Positions 18,996-27,339 are shown, counted from the first letter of the stretch. The stretch: 64,000 nt of DNA from CAIKMD01 sp035277525 (GCA_035277525.1 DATEKH010000147.1:14823-78822); one strand, 5' to 3'. Translations and numbers: made by a program. Notes: generated by a model not told the origin, from the sequence alone.

Positions 18996-19439
18996 TCACC
19001 CCGCCGTCGCGCCGTTTTCCTTGAGCCAGGCGAGGAGCTTGTCCGAGATCGGCTTCGATTTGCGGGTGGCGCGGTCCATGAAGACCAGCACGACCTCCTC
19101 GATGCAGCAGCATGTCTCGCCCTGGAACACGGCTTGGGCCAGGCGAAAGGAGGTGCGGCCATATTTGAGGCCGCGCAAGCCGACCTCGAAATTGCCGGGA
19201 AAGCGCAGCTCCGCCTTGTAGTCGCATTCGACGCGCACGACGTTGAAATTCTCGCCCGGCTCCAGCATCCCGAGCTCGGGATTGCGCGTGATCGAGACCC
19301 GCGCGGTCTCGAAGTAGGTCAAGAACACCGCGTGGTTGACGTGGTTGTTGTGATCGACATCGCTGTAGCGCACACGCTCTTGGAACCAGAGCTTATAGGC
19401 CGAACGCGCAGCAAGGTTCGGCTTCTCGACCTCGCTCAT
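18996..19439 (-). CDS. Acyl-CoA thioesterase, 4HBT hotdog family
   Basis: Hotdog-fold thioesterase of 147 residues that hydrolyses an acyl-CoA. The family motif reads RYSDVDHNNHVNHAVFLTYF with the catalytic aspartate, and FNVVRVECDYKAELRFPG is the following strand pair. The end, VVLVFMDRATRKSKPISDKL, is typical of the YbgC/FcbC group. Start at 19439, overlapping the thiolase stop by 4 bases (ATGA), so it is coupled to that gene. It may recycle CoA from the same pathway; the acyl specificity is unknown. Confidence 0.9.
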   Translation of the reverse strand: MSEVEKPNLAARSAYKLWFQERVRYSDVDHNNHVNHAVFLTYFETARVSITRNPELGMLEPGENFNVVRVECDYKAELRFPGNFEVGLRGLKYGRTSFRLAQAVFQGETCCCIEEVVLVFMDRATRKSKPISDKLLAWLKENGATAG

Positions 19440-20641
19440 GCCGTGCGCTCGATCACCGCCGCGATGCCCTGGCCGACGCCGATGCACATGGTGACGAGCG
19501 CGTAGCGCCCGCCGCGGCGCTGCAGCTCGCGCGTCGCGGTCAAGACGAGGCGCGCGCCCGAGGCGCCTAAGGGATGGCCGATCGCGATCGCGCCGCCATT
19601 GGGGTTGACGCGCTCATCCTCGTAATCGATCCCCATCAGCTTGAGGCAGCCCAGCACCTGGCTTGCGAACGCCTCGTTCAGCTCGATCACATCCATGTCT
19701 TTCAGGGCGAGCCCCGCGCGCTGCAATGCCTTTTGCGACGCCGGCACCGGGCCCAGCCCCATCACACGCGGCGCCACGCCGGCGACAGCGGCCGAGACGA
19801 TGCGCGCCCAGGGCTTGGCACCGGCCTTCTCGCCGGCCTTCTTGGTGCCGATGACGAGCGCCGCCGCGCCGTCATTGATGCCCGAGGCGTTGCCCGCGGT
19901 GACGACGCCGCCCTCGTTGAGCGGCTTCAGCGCGAGCAGCTTTTCAAGCGAACTCTCGGGCCGCGGGTGCTCGTCCTGCGCCACGATCGTCACCGCGCCT
20001 TTGCGGCCGGCGGCGACGCTCACCGGCATCAGCTCTTTGTCATAAAAGCCCGCTGCCTTGGCCTTGGCGTATTTCTGCTGCGAGGCGAGGGCGAATTTGT
20101 CGCTCTCCTCGCGCGTGATCTGATGCTCGCGCGCGACATTGTCGGCGGTCTCGGCCATGGTGTCGGCGCCATAAGCCTTCTCGATCTTGGGATTGGCAAA
20201 GCGCGCGCCGATGGTCGAATCGAACATGCGGTATTGGCGCTGATAGGGGGTCTCGGACTTCGCCATGACAAAAGGGGCGCGGCTCATGCTTTCGACGCCG
20301 CCGGCGATGAAGAGCTCGCCCTGGCCGGAGGAGGCCGCCCGCGCGCTGTCGAGCACGGCGGCGAGGCCGCTGCCGCAAAGCCGGTTGACGGTCAGGCCCG
20401 CGGTCTCGATCGGCAGGCCCGCGAGCAGCAGCGCATGGCGGGCGACGTTGCGCGCATCCTCGCCCGCCTGGTTGGTGCAGCCGATGACCGTGTCCTCGTA
20501 ATCCTGCGGCTTGAACGGGTTGCGCCCGACCACTTGCTTGATCACGCCGGCGAGGAGATCGTCTGGGCGCACCGGGGCGAGCGCGCCGGCATGGCGGCCG
20601 ATGGGCGTGCGCAATCCGTCATAGATATAGGCGTCGAGCAT
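19436..20641 (-). CDS. Acetyl-CoA acyltransferase, 3-oxoadipyl-CoA thiolase type
   Basis: Degradative thiolase of 401 residues that splits a 3-oxoacyl-CoA with CoA to acetyl-CoA and a shorter acyl-CoA. Cys89 in NRLCGSGLAAV is the acyl-accepting nucleophile; the catalytic His is in GHPLGASGAR and the second Cys in TMCIGVGQGIA. The N-terminus AYIYDGLRTPIGRHAGALAP and GCTNQAGEDARNVARHALLL follow the PcaF/PaaJ pattern, so 3-oxoadipyl-CoA is the best guess. An AAAGGA ribosome site lies 9 bases upstream. It forms a two-gene operon with the thioesterase and is convergent with the CoA-transferase genes. Confidence 0.93.
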   Translation of the reverse strand: MLDAYIYDGLRTPIGRHAGALAPVRPDDLLAGVIKQVVGRNPFKPQDYEDTVIGCTNQAGEDARNVARHALLLAGLPIETAGLTVNRLCGSGLAAVLDSARAASSGQGELFIAGGVESMSRAPFVMAKSETPYQRQYRMFDSTIGARFANPKIEKAYGADTMAETADNVAREHQITREESDKFALASQQKYAKAKAAGFYDKELMPVSVAAGRKGAVTIVAQDEHPRPESSLEKLLALKPLNEGGVVTAGNASGINDGAAALVIGTKKAGEKAGAKPWARIVSAAVAGVAPRVMGLGPVPASQKALQRAGLALKDMDVIELNEAFASQVLGCLKLMGIDYEDERVNPNGGAIAIGHPLGASGARLVLTATRELQRRGGRYALVTMCIGVGQGIAAVIERTA

Positions 20642-20688
20642 GAGGGGGTGTCCTTTCCAGAACGCGACAACCCGACAGCCTTTTGATC

Positions 20689-20748
20689 GTCACCCGCGGG
20701 CTTGTCCCGCGGGTCCATGGATTGCCGGGACAAGCCCAGCAATGACGA
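20689..20748. repeat. Intergenic palindromic repeat (GGGCTTGTCCC type)
   Basis: GGGCTTGTCCC (20698-20708) and GGGACAAGCCC (20727-20737) form a perfect 11-bp inverted repeat with an 18-base centre. The outer bases GTCACCCGCG and GCAATGACGA extend it. This matches the common alphaproteobacterial intergenic palindrome in which the text for 'cg-rich, CCATGGATTGCC' separates the arms. It sits between the divergent thiolase and gamma-glutamyltransferase genes, upstream of both. Only one copy is in the window. Confidence 0.6.
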
Positions 20749-20830
20749 GAAGGAGAAGGCGCACCGGGATCAATTCACGGGGCTGAAATTAGGCAATGCG
20801 GCGGGACCCGACAAGCGATATGGATAGGCG

Positions 20831-22411
20831 ATGCGCGACTTCGTACAACCCAATCGTTCCGCCGCCGTTTCCGCCAATGGCATGGCCGCGACCTCGCATC
20901 CGCTCGCGAGTTTGACCGCCCTCGAGGTGCTGCGCCAGGGCGGCAACGCGGTCGATGCCGCAATCGCGACCATCGCCATGCTGTGCGTCACGGAGCCGCA
21001 TATGACCGGCATCGGCGGCGATTGCTTCGTGCTCTATGCGAAGGCGGGCGCGGCGCCTATCGCCTTGAACGGCTCGGGCCGCGCGCCGATGAAGGCGAGC
21101 GTCGATTGGTATCGCGCGCAGGGCATAAGCGCGATCGAGGTCGAGACGCCGCATGCGGTGAGCGTGCCGGGCGCGATCGACGCCTGGTGCCGGCTCCTCG
21201 AGGATCACGGCACCAAGGAGATGGCCGAACTCTTCGCCCCCGCGATCAAGCTCGCGGAGGAGGGCTATGCGGTGACGCCGCGCGTCGCCGCCGATTTTTC
21301 CGGCAGCTTCCCGAAACAGGCGCGCGACGCCGACGCCGCGCGCGTCTTCGCGCCCAAGGGCCGGCCGATCGGCCTCGGCGAAAAGCTCTATCAGCCGGCG
21401 CTCGCCGCCACCTTCAAGCGCATCGCGCGCAAGGGCCGCGCCGGATTCTATGAAGGCCCGGTCGCGGAAGAGATCGTCGTGAAGCTCAACAAGCTCGGCG
21501 GGCTCCACACGCTCGAGGATTTCGCGTTACAGAAATGCGAATACGTGGCGCCGATCGCGGCGCCCTATCGCGGCTATGATGTCTATGAATGCCCGCCCAA
21601 CGGCCAGGGCCTTGCCGCGCTTATGATCCTGCGCGTGCTCGAGGGCTATGCACTCGGCGGCGATGAATTCACCGAGGCCGACCGGATCCATCTTCTCGCC
21701 GAGGCCGTCAAGGCGAGCTATCGCGCGCGCGACGCCTATTTCGCCGATCCGCGCTTCAGCGCCGTTGATCTCGAGCGCTTTCTCTCCGATGACTATGCAG
21801 CTGCGGTGCGGGCTCGCATCCGGCTCGATCGCGCCTCCGCGCCCCAATCATGGGACGAGGTGGTGCACAAGGACACGGTCTATTTCGCGATCGTCGATCG
21901 CGACGGCAACGCCATCTCCTTCATCAACTCGCTGTTCCATGATTTCGGCAGCGGCATCTTCGTGCCGGGCTGCGGCGTGATGCTGCACAACCGTGCCATC
22001 AGCTTCCGCCTCGATCCGGCGCATCCCAACGCGATCGCGCCGGGCAAGCGGCCGATGCATACGATCATTCCCGGCATGCTGATGCAGGGCGGCGCGGCGG
22101 TGATGCCCTTCGGCGTCATGGGCGGCGCCTATCAGGCTTGCGGCCACGCGCATTTCCTCTCGCAGATGCTCGATCGCGGCCTCGATCCGCAAGCGGCGGC
22201 CGAGGCACCGCGCAGCTTCGCCTTCGACGGCTATCTCCAGCTCGAATCGACCATCGCGCTCGGGATCGCGCGCGACCTTGCCGGGCGCGGCCACAGCGTG
22301 CTGCGCGGCGGACCCTTGGGCGGCTGTCAGGCGGTTTGGATCGACCGCGCACGCGGCTGCCTCATCGGCGGCTCCGATCCGCGCAAGGATGGCTGCGCGC
22401 TTGGCTATTGA
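20831..22411 (+). CDS. Gamma-glutamyltransferase family protein
   Basis: N-terminal-nucleophile hydrolase of the gamma-glutamyltransferase family, 526 residues. It opens with AVSANGMAATSHPLASLTAL and GGNAVDAAIAT, standard for the large subunit. Autocleavage is expected before Thr349 in HKDTVYFAIVDRDGNAIS, the nucleophile of the small subunit. Further family markers are NSLFHDFGSGIFVPG and the GGAYQACGHAHFLSQML region. I see no clear signal peptide, so it may be cytoplasmic, unlike the exported glutathione-degrading enzymes. The substrate could be glutathione or another gamma-glutamyl or acyl compound; the family is broad. Confidence 0.92.
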   Translation: MRDFVQPNRSAAVSANGMAATSHPLASLTALEVLRQGGNAVDAAIATIAMLCVTEPHMTGIGGDCFVLYAKAGAAPIALNGSGRAPMKASVDWYRAQGISAIEVETPHAVSVPGAIDAWCRLLEDHGTKEMAELFAPAIKLAEEGYAVTPRVAADFSGSFPKQARDADAARVFAPKGRPIGLGEKLYQPALAATFKRIARKGRAGFYEGPVAEEIVVKLNKLGGLHTLEDFALQKCEYVAPIAAPYRGYDVYECPPNGQGLAALMILRVLEGYALGGDEFTEADRIHLLAEAVKASYRARDAYFADPRFSAVDLERFLSDDYAAAVRARIRLDRASAPQSWDEVVHKDTVYFAIVDRDGNAISFINSLFHDFGSGIFVPGCGVMLHNRAISFRLDPAHPNAIAPGKRPMHTIIPGMLMQGGAAVMPFGVMGGAYQACGHAHFLSQMLDRGLDPQAAAEAPRSFAFDGYLQLESTIALGIARDLAGRGHSVLRGGPLGGCQAVWIDRARGCLIGGSDPRKDGCALGY

Positions 22412-22438
22412 GGCGAGGCGGTGGGCACTGCGATGCCT

Positions 22439-22466
22439 TAATTTGAGCGGCGCGCCGAAAATTTAA
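22439..22466. terminator. Possible hairpin between gamma-glutamyltransferase and glnK
   Basis: CGGCGCGCCG is a perfect 10-bp palindrome flanked by AT-rich arms (TTAATTT left, AAATTTAA right) between the convergent stops at 22411 and 22480. It may act as a weak bidirectional terminator, but the palindrome leaves almost no loop. Confidence 0.3.
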
Positions 22467-22479
22467 GCAGCGCGTGGAG

Positions 22480-22818
22480 CTACAGTGCGGCGCCGCCGCT
22501 CTCGCCGGTGCGGATGCGATAGGCCGCGCCGAGATCCAGCACGAAGACCTTGCCGTCGCCGATCTTGCCGGTCTTGGCCGCAGCCTCGATCGCCTCGACC
22601 ACCTGGTTGGCCTGGCCGTCTTCAACCGCGACCTCGACCTTCATTTTCGGCACCAGAGTGACGGTGTACTCGTTGCCGCGATAGATTTCGGTCTGGCCCT
22701 TTTGCCGGCCGAAGCCGCGCACGTCGCTGACCGTCATGCCCTGGATGCCGAGCTTGGTCAGCGCGTCGCGCACCGCGTCGAATTTGAACGGCTTGATGAT
22801 CGCCACTACATATTTCAT
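22480..22818 (-). CDS. glnK: Nitrogen regulatory protein PII, GlnK type
   Basis: PII signal-transduction protein of 112 residues, the standard length. It senses 2-oxoglutarate and ATP/ADP and is modified by uridylylation. Tyr51 in IYRGNEYTV on the T-loop is the conserved target, preceded by GFGRQKGQTE; the B- and C-loops KTGKIGDGKVFV and RIRTGE are intact. The ending VLDLGAAYRIRTGESGGAAL is closer to GlnK than to GlnB. The start has GGAG five bases upstream. A sigma-54 promoter lies 74 bases upstream (22892-22906). Unusually, neither amtB nor glnA follows: the gene is alone and divergent from a large fused oxidoreductase gene. Confidence 0.95.
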   Translation of the reverse strand: MKYVVAIIKPFKFDAVRDALTKLGIQGMTVSDVRGFGRQKGQTEIYRGNEYTVTLVPKMKVEVAVEDGQANQVVEAIEAAAKTGKIGDGKVFVLDLGAAYRIRTGESGGAAL

Positions 22819-22891
22819 GAGACTCCCCAATTCGGTTTGAGCAAAAATCCCCAGCTGCGCGTGATCCGAAAGAACGTTCAACCCCTCTTCC

Positions 22892-22906
22892 GCAAGATGC
22901 GTGCCA
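22892..22906 (-). promoter_or_regulatory. Sigma-54 (RpoN) promoter of glnK
   Basis: On the minus strand the sequence reads TGGCACGCATCTTGC, an exact match to the -24/-12 consensus TGGCACR-N4-TTGC with the GG and GC elements ten bases apart. It lies 74 bases upstream of the glnK start codon. Sigma-54 control of glnK under nitrogen limitation through NtrC is well established in proteobacteria. I did not find a clear NtrC-binding palindrome upstream. Confidence 0.82.
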
Positions 22907-23082
22907 TCGCCCGCGGCCCCTGGGCGGCGCAGGACGATCGGCCTCGTGCCGCGCTGCGACGCGATACCGCCTTGGCAGCGGGGACAGTCTCCGGTAAGAC
23001 ATCGCCGCCTTGGTATTCGGCAAAATTCCACAGGAAAATTAAGGAAATAGACGTCGTCTTTGAGGCGCTATAGCGAAACGAA

Positions 23083-26000
23083 ATGACCGATTTGGTGCTC
23101 CAACATGGGCTCAGCTTTGCGGATCTCTATCGCCGCGAAGGGCTGGTGCGACTCGATGCCGCCTTCATCGAGCATGTGAAATCGGCGGATATCGGGCTGT
23201 TCAACCGGCTGGTCACGGCGCGCCGTGCGCCCGAAGCGCTCGCCGCCAAGGACGAGTCGGAGCTGCTGATCGAGCTCGCGCCGCATCTCGAGGATTTCGT
23301 GGCGGCGCTGTTCGGCATCGGGCGCGAGGCACGCGCCCTCCAGGCCCGCCACGACACGCTCGCGCCGCTCTACACGGTGAAGCGCCTCTTCGTGCAGCGG
23401 CGCGCCGCCAAGAGCGCCTCGCCCGAGGAAGCGGCGCGCATCGACGGCGCGGCGGTGACGGCGGCGCTTGAAAAGCGGTTTGGCGAAAGCCTCACCGAAT
23501 CGAGCTACGCGCGGCACGTGGCGCATTGGCTCGAGGCCGAGGAGGAGCATCAGGCGGCGCTCGAGGAAGCCGCGCGCTACGCGGCCTGGGCGCTCTATGC
23601 GCCGGAGGGCCGAGCGCGCCATGGCAAGGGCGTGCTGTTCCAGGTGCCGCACCGGCTCGACATGCAGCGCCTGGTGCCGGTCGAGACCGTGACCGAGCAT
23701 GGCGTCACCATGCTGTGCCTGCCGGAGGATCACCGCCGGCGCCGCGAAGGCTTCGCGCTGACCGATCCGGGCATGGACCTGACCGGCGCACTCGACCACG
23801 CGAATTACTGCATCTGGTGCCACAACCAGGGCAAGGACAGCTGCTCGAAGGGCCTCAAAGACCGCAAGACCGGCAAATTCCAGAACACGGTTTTCGGCGT
23901 GACGCTGACCGGCTGTCCGCTCGAGGAAAAAATCTCGGAGATGAACCTCGTCAAGTCGCGTGGTTTCTCGGTCGGCGCGATGGCGATCGCCGCGATCGAC
24001 AATCCGATGATGGCCGGCACCGGGCACCGTATCTGCAATGACTGCATGAAGGCCTGCATCTATCAGAAGCAGGACCCGGTCGACATTCCGCAGATCGAGA
24101 CGCGCACCCTCAAAGACGTGCTGAGCCTGCCCTGGGGCTTCGAGATCTACAGCCTGATCACGCGCTGGAATCCGCTCGATCTGCGCCGGGCTTTGCCCAA
24201 GCCCGAGACCCAGTACAAGGTGCTGGTGGTGGGGCTGGGGCCCGCGGGCTTCACCCTCGCGCATCATCTGATGAATGACGGCCATCATGTCGTCGGCATC
24301 GACGGGCTGAAGATCGAGCCACTGCCGCCGGGTTTGGCCGGGGCTCGCTTTCACCCGATCCGCGACGTGAAAGATCTGTGGGAAGGGCTCGACGACCGCG
24401 TGATGGCGGGGTTCGGCGGCGTCGCCGAATACGGCATCACCGTGCGCTGGGACAAGAATTTCCTCAAAGTGATCCGCCTCCTGATCGAGCGGCGGCAGCA
24501 ATTCGCTTTTTATGGCGGCGTGCGCTTCGGCGGCACGATGACGGTCGACCAGGCCTTCGCGCTGGGCTTCGATCACATCGCGCTCTGCGCTGGCGCCGGG
24601 CGGCCGACCATCGTCGCGATGAAGAACGGCCTGGCGCGCGGCGTGCGCCAGGCCTCGGATTTCCTCATGGCGCTGCAATTGACCGGCGCGGCGAAAACCT
24701 CGAGCCTCGCCAACCTCACCGTGCGCCTGCCGATCGTCGTCATCGGCGGCGGCTTGACCGCGATCGACACGGCCACGGAATCGCTCGCCTATTACCCGAT
24801 CCAGGTCGAGAAATTCCTCGCACGCTACGAAACGCTGGTGGCCGAGCGCGGCGAGGCGACGGTGCGGGCGAGCTGGAGCGAGGAGGACTCGCTCGTCGCC
24901 GAGGAGTTCATCGCGCATGCAAAAGCGATTCGCGCCGAGCGCCAGTCGGCGAAGCGCCACGGCAGGGCCGCGCGCATCGGCGAGCTGCTTCAGCAATGGG
25001 GCGGCGTCACCATCGCCTATCGCCGCCGGCTGATCGACGCGCCGAGCTATACCCTCAATCACGAGGAAGTGGCGAAGGCGATGGAGGAGGGCATCCGCTT
25101 CGCCGAAGGCCTCGCGCCCGAGGCGGTCGAAATCGACCGCTTCGGCCATGCGAAGGCGATCACGCTCCTCGCGCATGAGGTCGAGAAGGGCACGGGCAAG
25201 ATCATCCCGACCGATCGGCGCGTGACCTTGCCGGCGCGCGCCATCCTGGTCGCGGCCGGGACCCAGCCCAACACCGTGCTGGCGCGCGAGGATGCATCGA
25301 TCGAAATCGACGGGCGCTATTTCCAGGCCTATGACGAGGCCGGCGACAAGGTGAAGCCGCAGCGCGTCGCCAAGCCGGACCAGGTGCAGGTGTTGATGAG
25401 CCATCGCCCGGATGGCCGCGCCATCAGCTTCTTCGGCGATCTGCATCCGTCCTTCGCCGGCAATGTCGTCAAGGCGATGGGCGGCGCCAAGCTCGGCTAT
25501 CCGGTGGTGAGCCGCATGCTGGCGCGGCGCCAGCCCGAGGTCCCCGCGCCGCAGGCGCTCATTGCGCGGCTCGATGACGAGCTGCGCCCCAAGGTTCATG
25601 CGGTGCAGGAGCTCGCGCCGAAGATCGTCGAGGTGGTGCTGCATGCGCCGATGGCGGCGCGCGCCTTCAAGCCCGGCCAGTTCTTCCGCTTGCAGAATTA
25701 CGAAAGCCGCGCGCTCACGAGCGACGGGACGGTGCTGACCATGGAAGGGCTCGCGCTCACCGGTGCGACGGTCGATCCCGCGCGCGGCCTGTTATCGACC
25801 ATCGTGCTCGAGATGGGCGGCTCCTCCGATCTATGCCGCCTGCTCGAGCCGGGCGAGCCGGTGGTTCTGATGGGCCCGACCGGCACACCGACCGAGACGC
25901 CGAGCGGCGAGACCGTCGTGCTCGTCGGCGGGGGCTTGGGCAATGCCGTGTTGCTGTCGATCGGCGATGCGCTGCGCCGCGCCGGCTCGAAGGTGCTCTA

Positions 26001-26562
26001 TTTCGCGGGCTATAAGAAGCCGGAGGACCGTTACAAGGTCGCCGAGATCGAGGCCGCGGCCGATTGCGTCGTCTGGTGCTGCGACGTGTCGCCGGGCTTC
26101 AAGGCGACGCGGCCGCAGGACAAAGCCTTCATCGGCAACATCGTCGAAGCGATGAAGGCCTATGCCGAAGGCGGGCTTGGCGACACGCGCTTGAAGCTCG
26201 AGTCCGCCGATCGGCTCGTCGTCATCGGCTCGGACGGGATGATGGGAGCGGTGGCGCGGGCGCGCGATGGCGTCCTGAAGCCGCATTTGAAGCCGGGGCA
26301 TCGCGCGATCGCCTCGATCAACTCGCCGATGCAATGCATGATGAAGGAAATCTGCGCCCAGTGCCTCCAGCCGCAGAAGGACCCGGCGACCGGCGAGGAG
26401 ACGATCGTGTTCTCCTGCTTCAACCAGGATCAGGCGCTCGACCGCGTCGATTTCGGCGCGCTGCATGAGCGGCTGGTGCAGAACAGCGTCGAGGAAAAAC
26501 TCGGCGCTTTGTGGATCGATCGCTGCTTGAAGGATATCGGCCGCCGCGAAGCGGCGGAGTAG
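23083..26562 (+). CDS. Fused GltD-like / PyrK-like Fe-S flavoprotein (Nfn-like single chain)
   Basis: A 1159-residue cytoplasmic oxidoreductase of unproven reaction. Residues 1-235 match no domain I recognise. Residues 240-330 hold seven cysteines (243, 246, 254, 278, 318, 321, 325) in a GltD-type double [4Fe-4S] region ending CNDCMKACIYQKQDP. An FAD site follows at 380 (VLVVGLGPAGFT), then a second Rossmann motif near 549 (VVVIGGGLTAIDTATE) and a long charged insertion at about 575-660. From about 830 comes a ferredoxin-reductase module (FKPGQFFRLQNYE, and VVLVGGGLGNAVLL near 945) with PyrK-type [2Fe-2S] cysteines 1085, 1091, 1094 and 1112. GltD-like plus PyrK-like is the composition of NfnAB, the electron-bifurcating ferredoxin-NADP reductase. 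Divergent from glnK. Confidence 0.85.
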   Translation: MTDLVLQHGLSFADLYRREGLVRLDAAFIEHVKSADIGLFNRLVTARRAPEALAAKDESELLIELAPHLEDFVAALFGIGREARALQARHDTLAPLYTVKRLFVQRRAAKSASPEEAARIDGAAVTAALEKRFGESLTESSYARHVAHWLEAEEEHQAALEEAARYAAWALYAPEGRARHGKGVLFQVPHRLDMQRLVPVETVTEHGVTMLCLPEDHRRRREGFALTDPGMDLTGALDHANYCIWCHNQGKDSCSKGLKDRKTGKFQNTVFGVTLTGCPLEEKISEMNLVKSRGFSVGAMAIAAIDNPMMAGTGHRICNDCMKACIYQKQDPVDIPQIETRTLKDVLSLPWGFEIYSLITRWNPLDLRRALPKPETQYKVLVVGLGPAGFTLAHHLMNDGHHVVGIDGLKIEPLPPGLAGARFHPIRDVKDLWEGLDDRVMAGFGGVAEYGITVRWDKNFLKVIRLLIERRQQFAFYGGVRFGGTMTVDQAFALGFDHIALCAGAGRPTIVAMKNGLARGVRQASDFLMALQLTGAAKTSSLANLTVRLPIVVIGGGLTAIDTATESLAYYPIQVEKFLARYETLVAERGEATVRASWSEEDSLVAEEFIAHAKAIRAERQSAKRHGRAARIGELLQQWGGVTIAYRRRLIDAPSYTLNHEEVAKAMEEGIRFAEGLAPEAVEIDRFGHAKAITLLAHEVEKGTGKIIPTDRRVTLPARAILVAAGTQPNTVLAREDASIEIDGRYFQAYDEAGDKVKPQRVAKPDQVQVLMSHRPDGRAISFFGDLHPSFAGNVVKAMGGAKLGYPVVSRMLARRQPEVPAPQALIARLDDELRPKVHAVQELAPKIVEVVLHAPMAARAFKPGQFFRLQNYESRALTSDGTVLTMEGLALTGATVDPARGLLSTIVLEMGGSSDLCRLLEPGEPVVLMGPTGTPTETPSGETVVLVGGGLGNAVLLSIGDALRRAGSKVLYFAGYKKPEDRYKVAEIEAAADCVVWCCDVSPGFKATRPQDKAFIGNIVEAMKAYAEGGLGDTRLKLESADRLVVIGSDGMMGAVARARDGVLKPHLKPGHRAIASINSPMQCMMKEICAQCLQPQKDPATGEETIVFSCFNQDQALDRVDFGALHERLVQNSVEEKLGALWIDRCLKDIGRREAAE

Positions 26563-26565
26563 GCG

Positions 26566-27339
26566 CTACTCGAGGATTGTGCGCCAGCCCTGGGGGCCCA
26601 GCGCCTCGAGCGGATGGAAGCGCGCCTTGTACGACATCTTGGCGCTGTCGGCGATCCAATAGCCGAGATAGACGAAGGGGAGCCGGCGCCGCCGCGCCTC
26701 GTCGACCAGCGCGAGGACCAAGAGCGTGCCGAGGCTGCGCTTGCCGGCCTCGGGCGCGTAGAAGCTGTAGACGGCGGAGAGCCCGTCATCGAGCGGATCG
26801 TAAAGCCCGGTGCCCCACAGCGCGCCCGCCGCGTCGCGCAGCTCGATCATCCGGGTGGCGACCGGGCTGTCCTCGACCATCGCCTGGTAATCGCCGAAGG
26901 TCATCGCCGCCATGTCGCTGTCGCTGTGGCGCGAGCGCTGATAGCGCTGAAACAGGCGGAACTGCTCGAGCGTCGCTTCGGCTTCGAGCGAGCGGCGCAG
27001 AATATCGCGATTGGTGTTGCGGATGCGGCGCAGCGATCGGCTCTCGACGAAATGCGCCACCGGAATGCGCACCGGCACGCAGGCCGAGCAGCCGACGCAA
27101 GCCGGGCGATAGGCGACGTGATGGCTGCGCCGGAACCCCGCACGCGAGAGATCATTGTAGAAGGCAGCCGCCTGGCGTCCGGCGAGCTCGGTGACGAGCT
27201 TGCGCTCGACCTTGCCCGGCAGATAGGGGCATGGAAGGGCGCTGGTGCGGTAGAAATGCTGCGGCGCGACCGACAACCGCTCGGGCGCCATCCCGACCGC
27301 GCCGACGAAATTCTTGCCGCTTCCGTGACCTTCGGGCAT
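26566..27339 (-). CDS. bpt: Aspartate/glutamate leucyl- or arginyltransferase (Bpt/Ate family)
   Basis: Aminoacyl-tRNA-protein transferase of 257 residues that adds a leucine (Bpt) to N-terminal Asp or Glu, marking proteins for ClpAP degradation by the N-end rule. The N-terminal domain has the family motif PCPYLPGKVERKLVTELAG and a cysteine cluster ACVGCSACVPVRIPV. The C-terminal GNAT-like domain shows GLSAVYSFYAPEAGKRSLGT and YLGYWIADSAKMSYKARFHP. Start ATG at 27339 with AGGA about 6 bases upstream; an ATG at 27291 is possible. It is convergent with the large oxidoreductase, with a 3-base gap. Confidence 0.93.
   Translation of the reverse strand: MPEGHGSGKNFVGAVGMAPERLSVAPQHFYRTSALPCPYLPGKVERKLVTELAGRQAAAFYNDLSRAGFRRSHHVAYRPACVGCSACVPVRIPVAHFVESRSLRRIRNTNRDILRRSLEAEATLEQFRLFQRYQRSRHSDSDMAAMTFGDYQAMVEDSPVATRMIELRDAAGALWGTGLYDPLDDGLSAVYSFYAPEAGKRSLGTLLVLALVDEARRRRLPFVYLGYWIADSAKMSYKARFHPLEALGPQGWRTILE

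Noticed and set aside
18996..22411. Genomic island or prophage around the keto-acid and gamma-glutamyltransferase genes
   Set aside because: No integrase, transposase, tRNA or direct repeat was seen; only short palindromes are present.
23068..25644. An 858-codon open frame on the minus strand opposite the fused oxidoreductase
   Set aside because: It is Arg/His/Asp-rich with no recognisable domain and lies antisense to a gene with intact motifs; in this GC-rich DNA long antisense frames are common.
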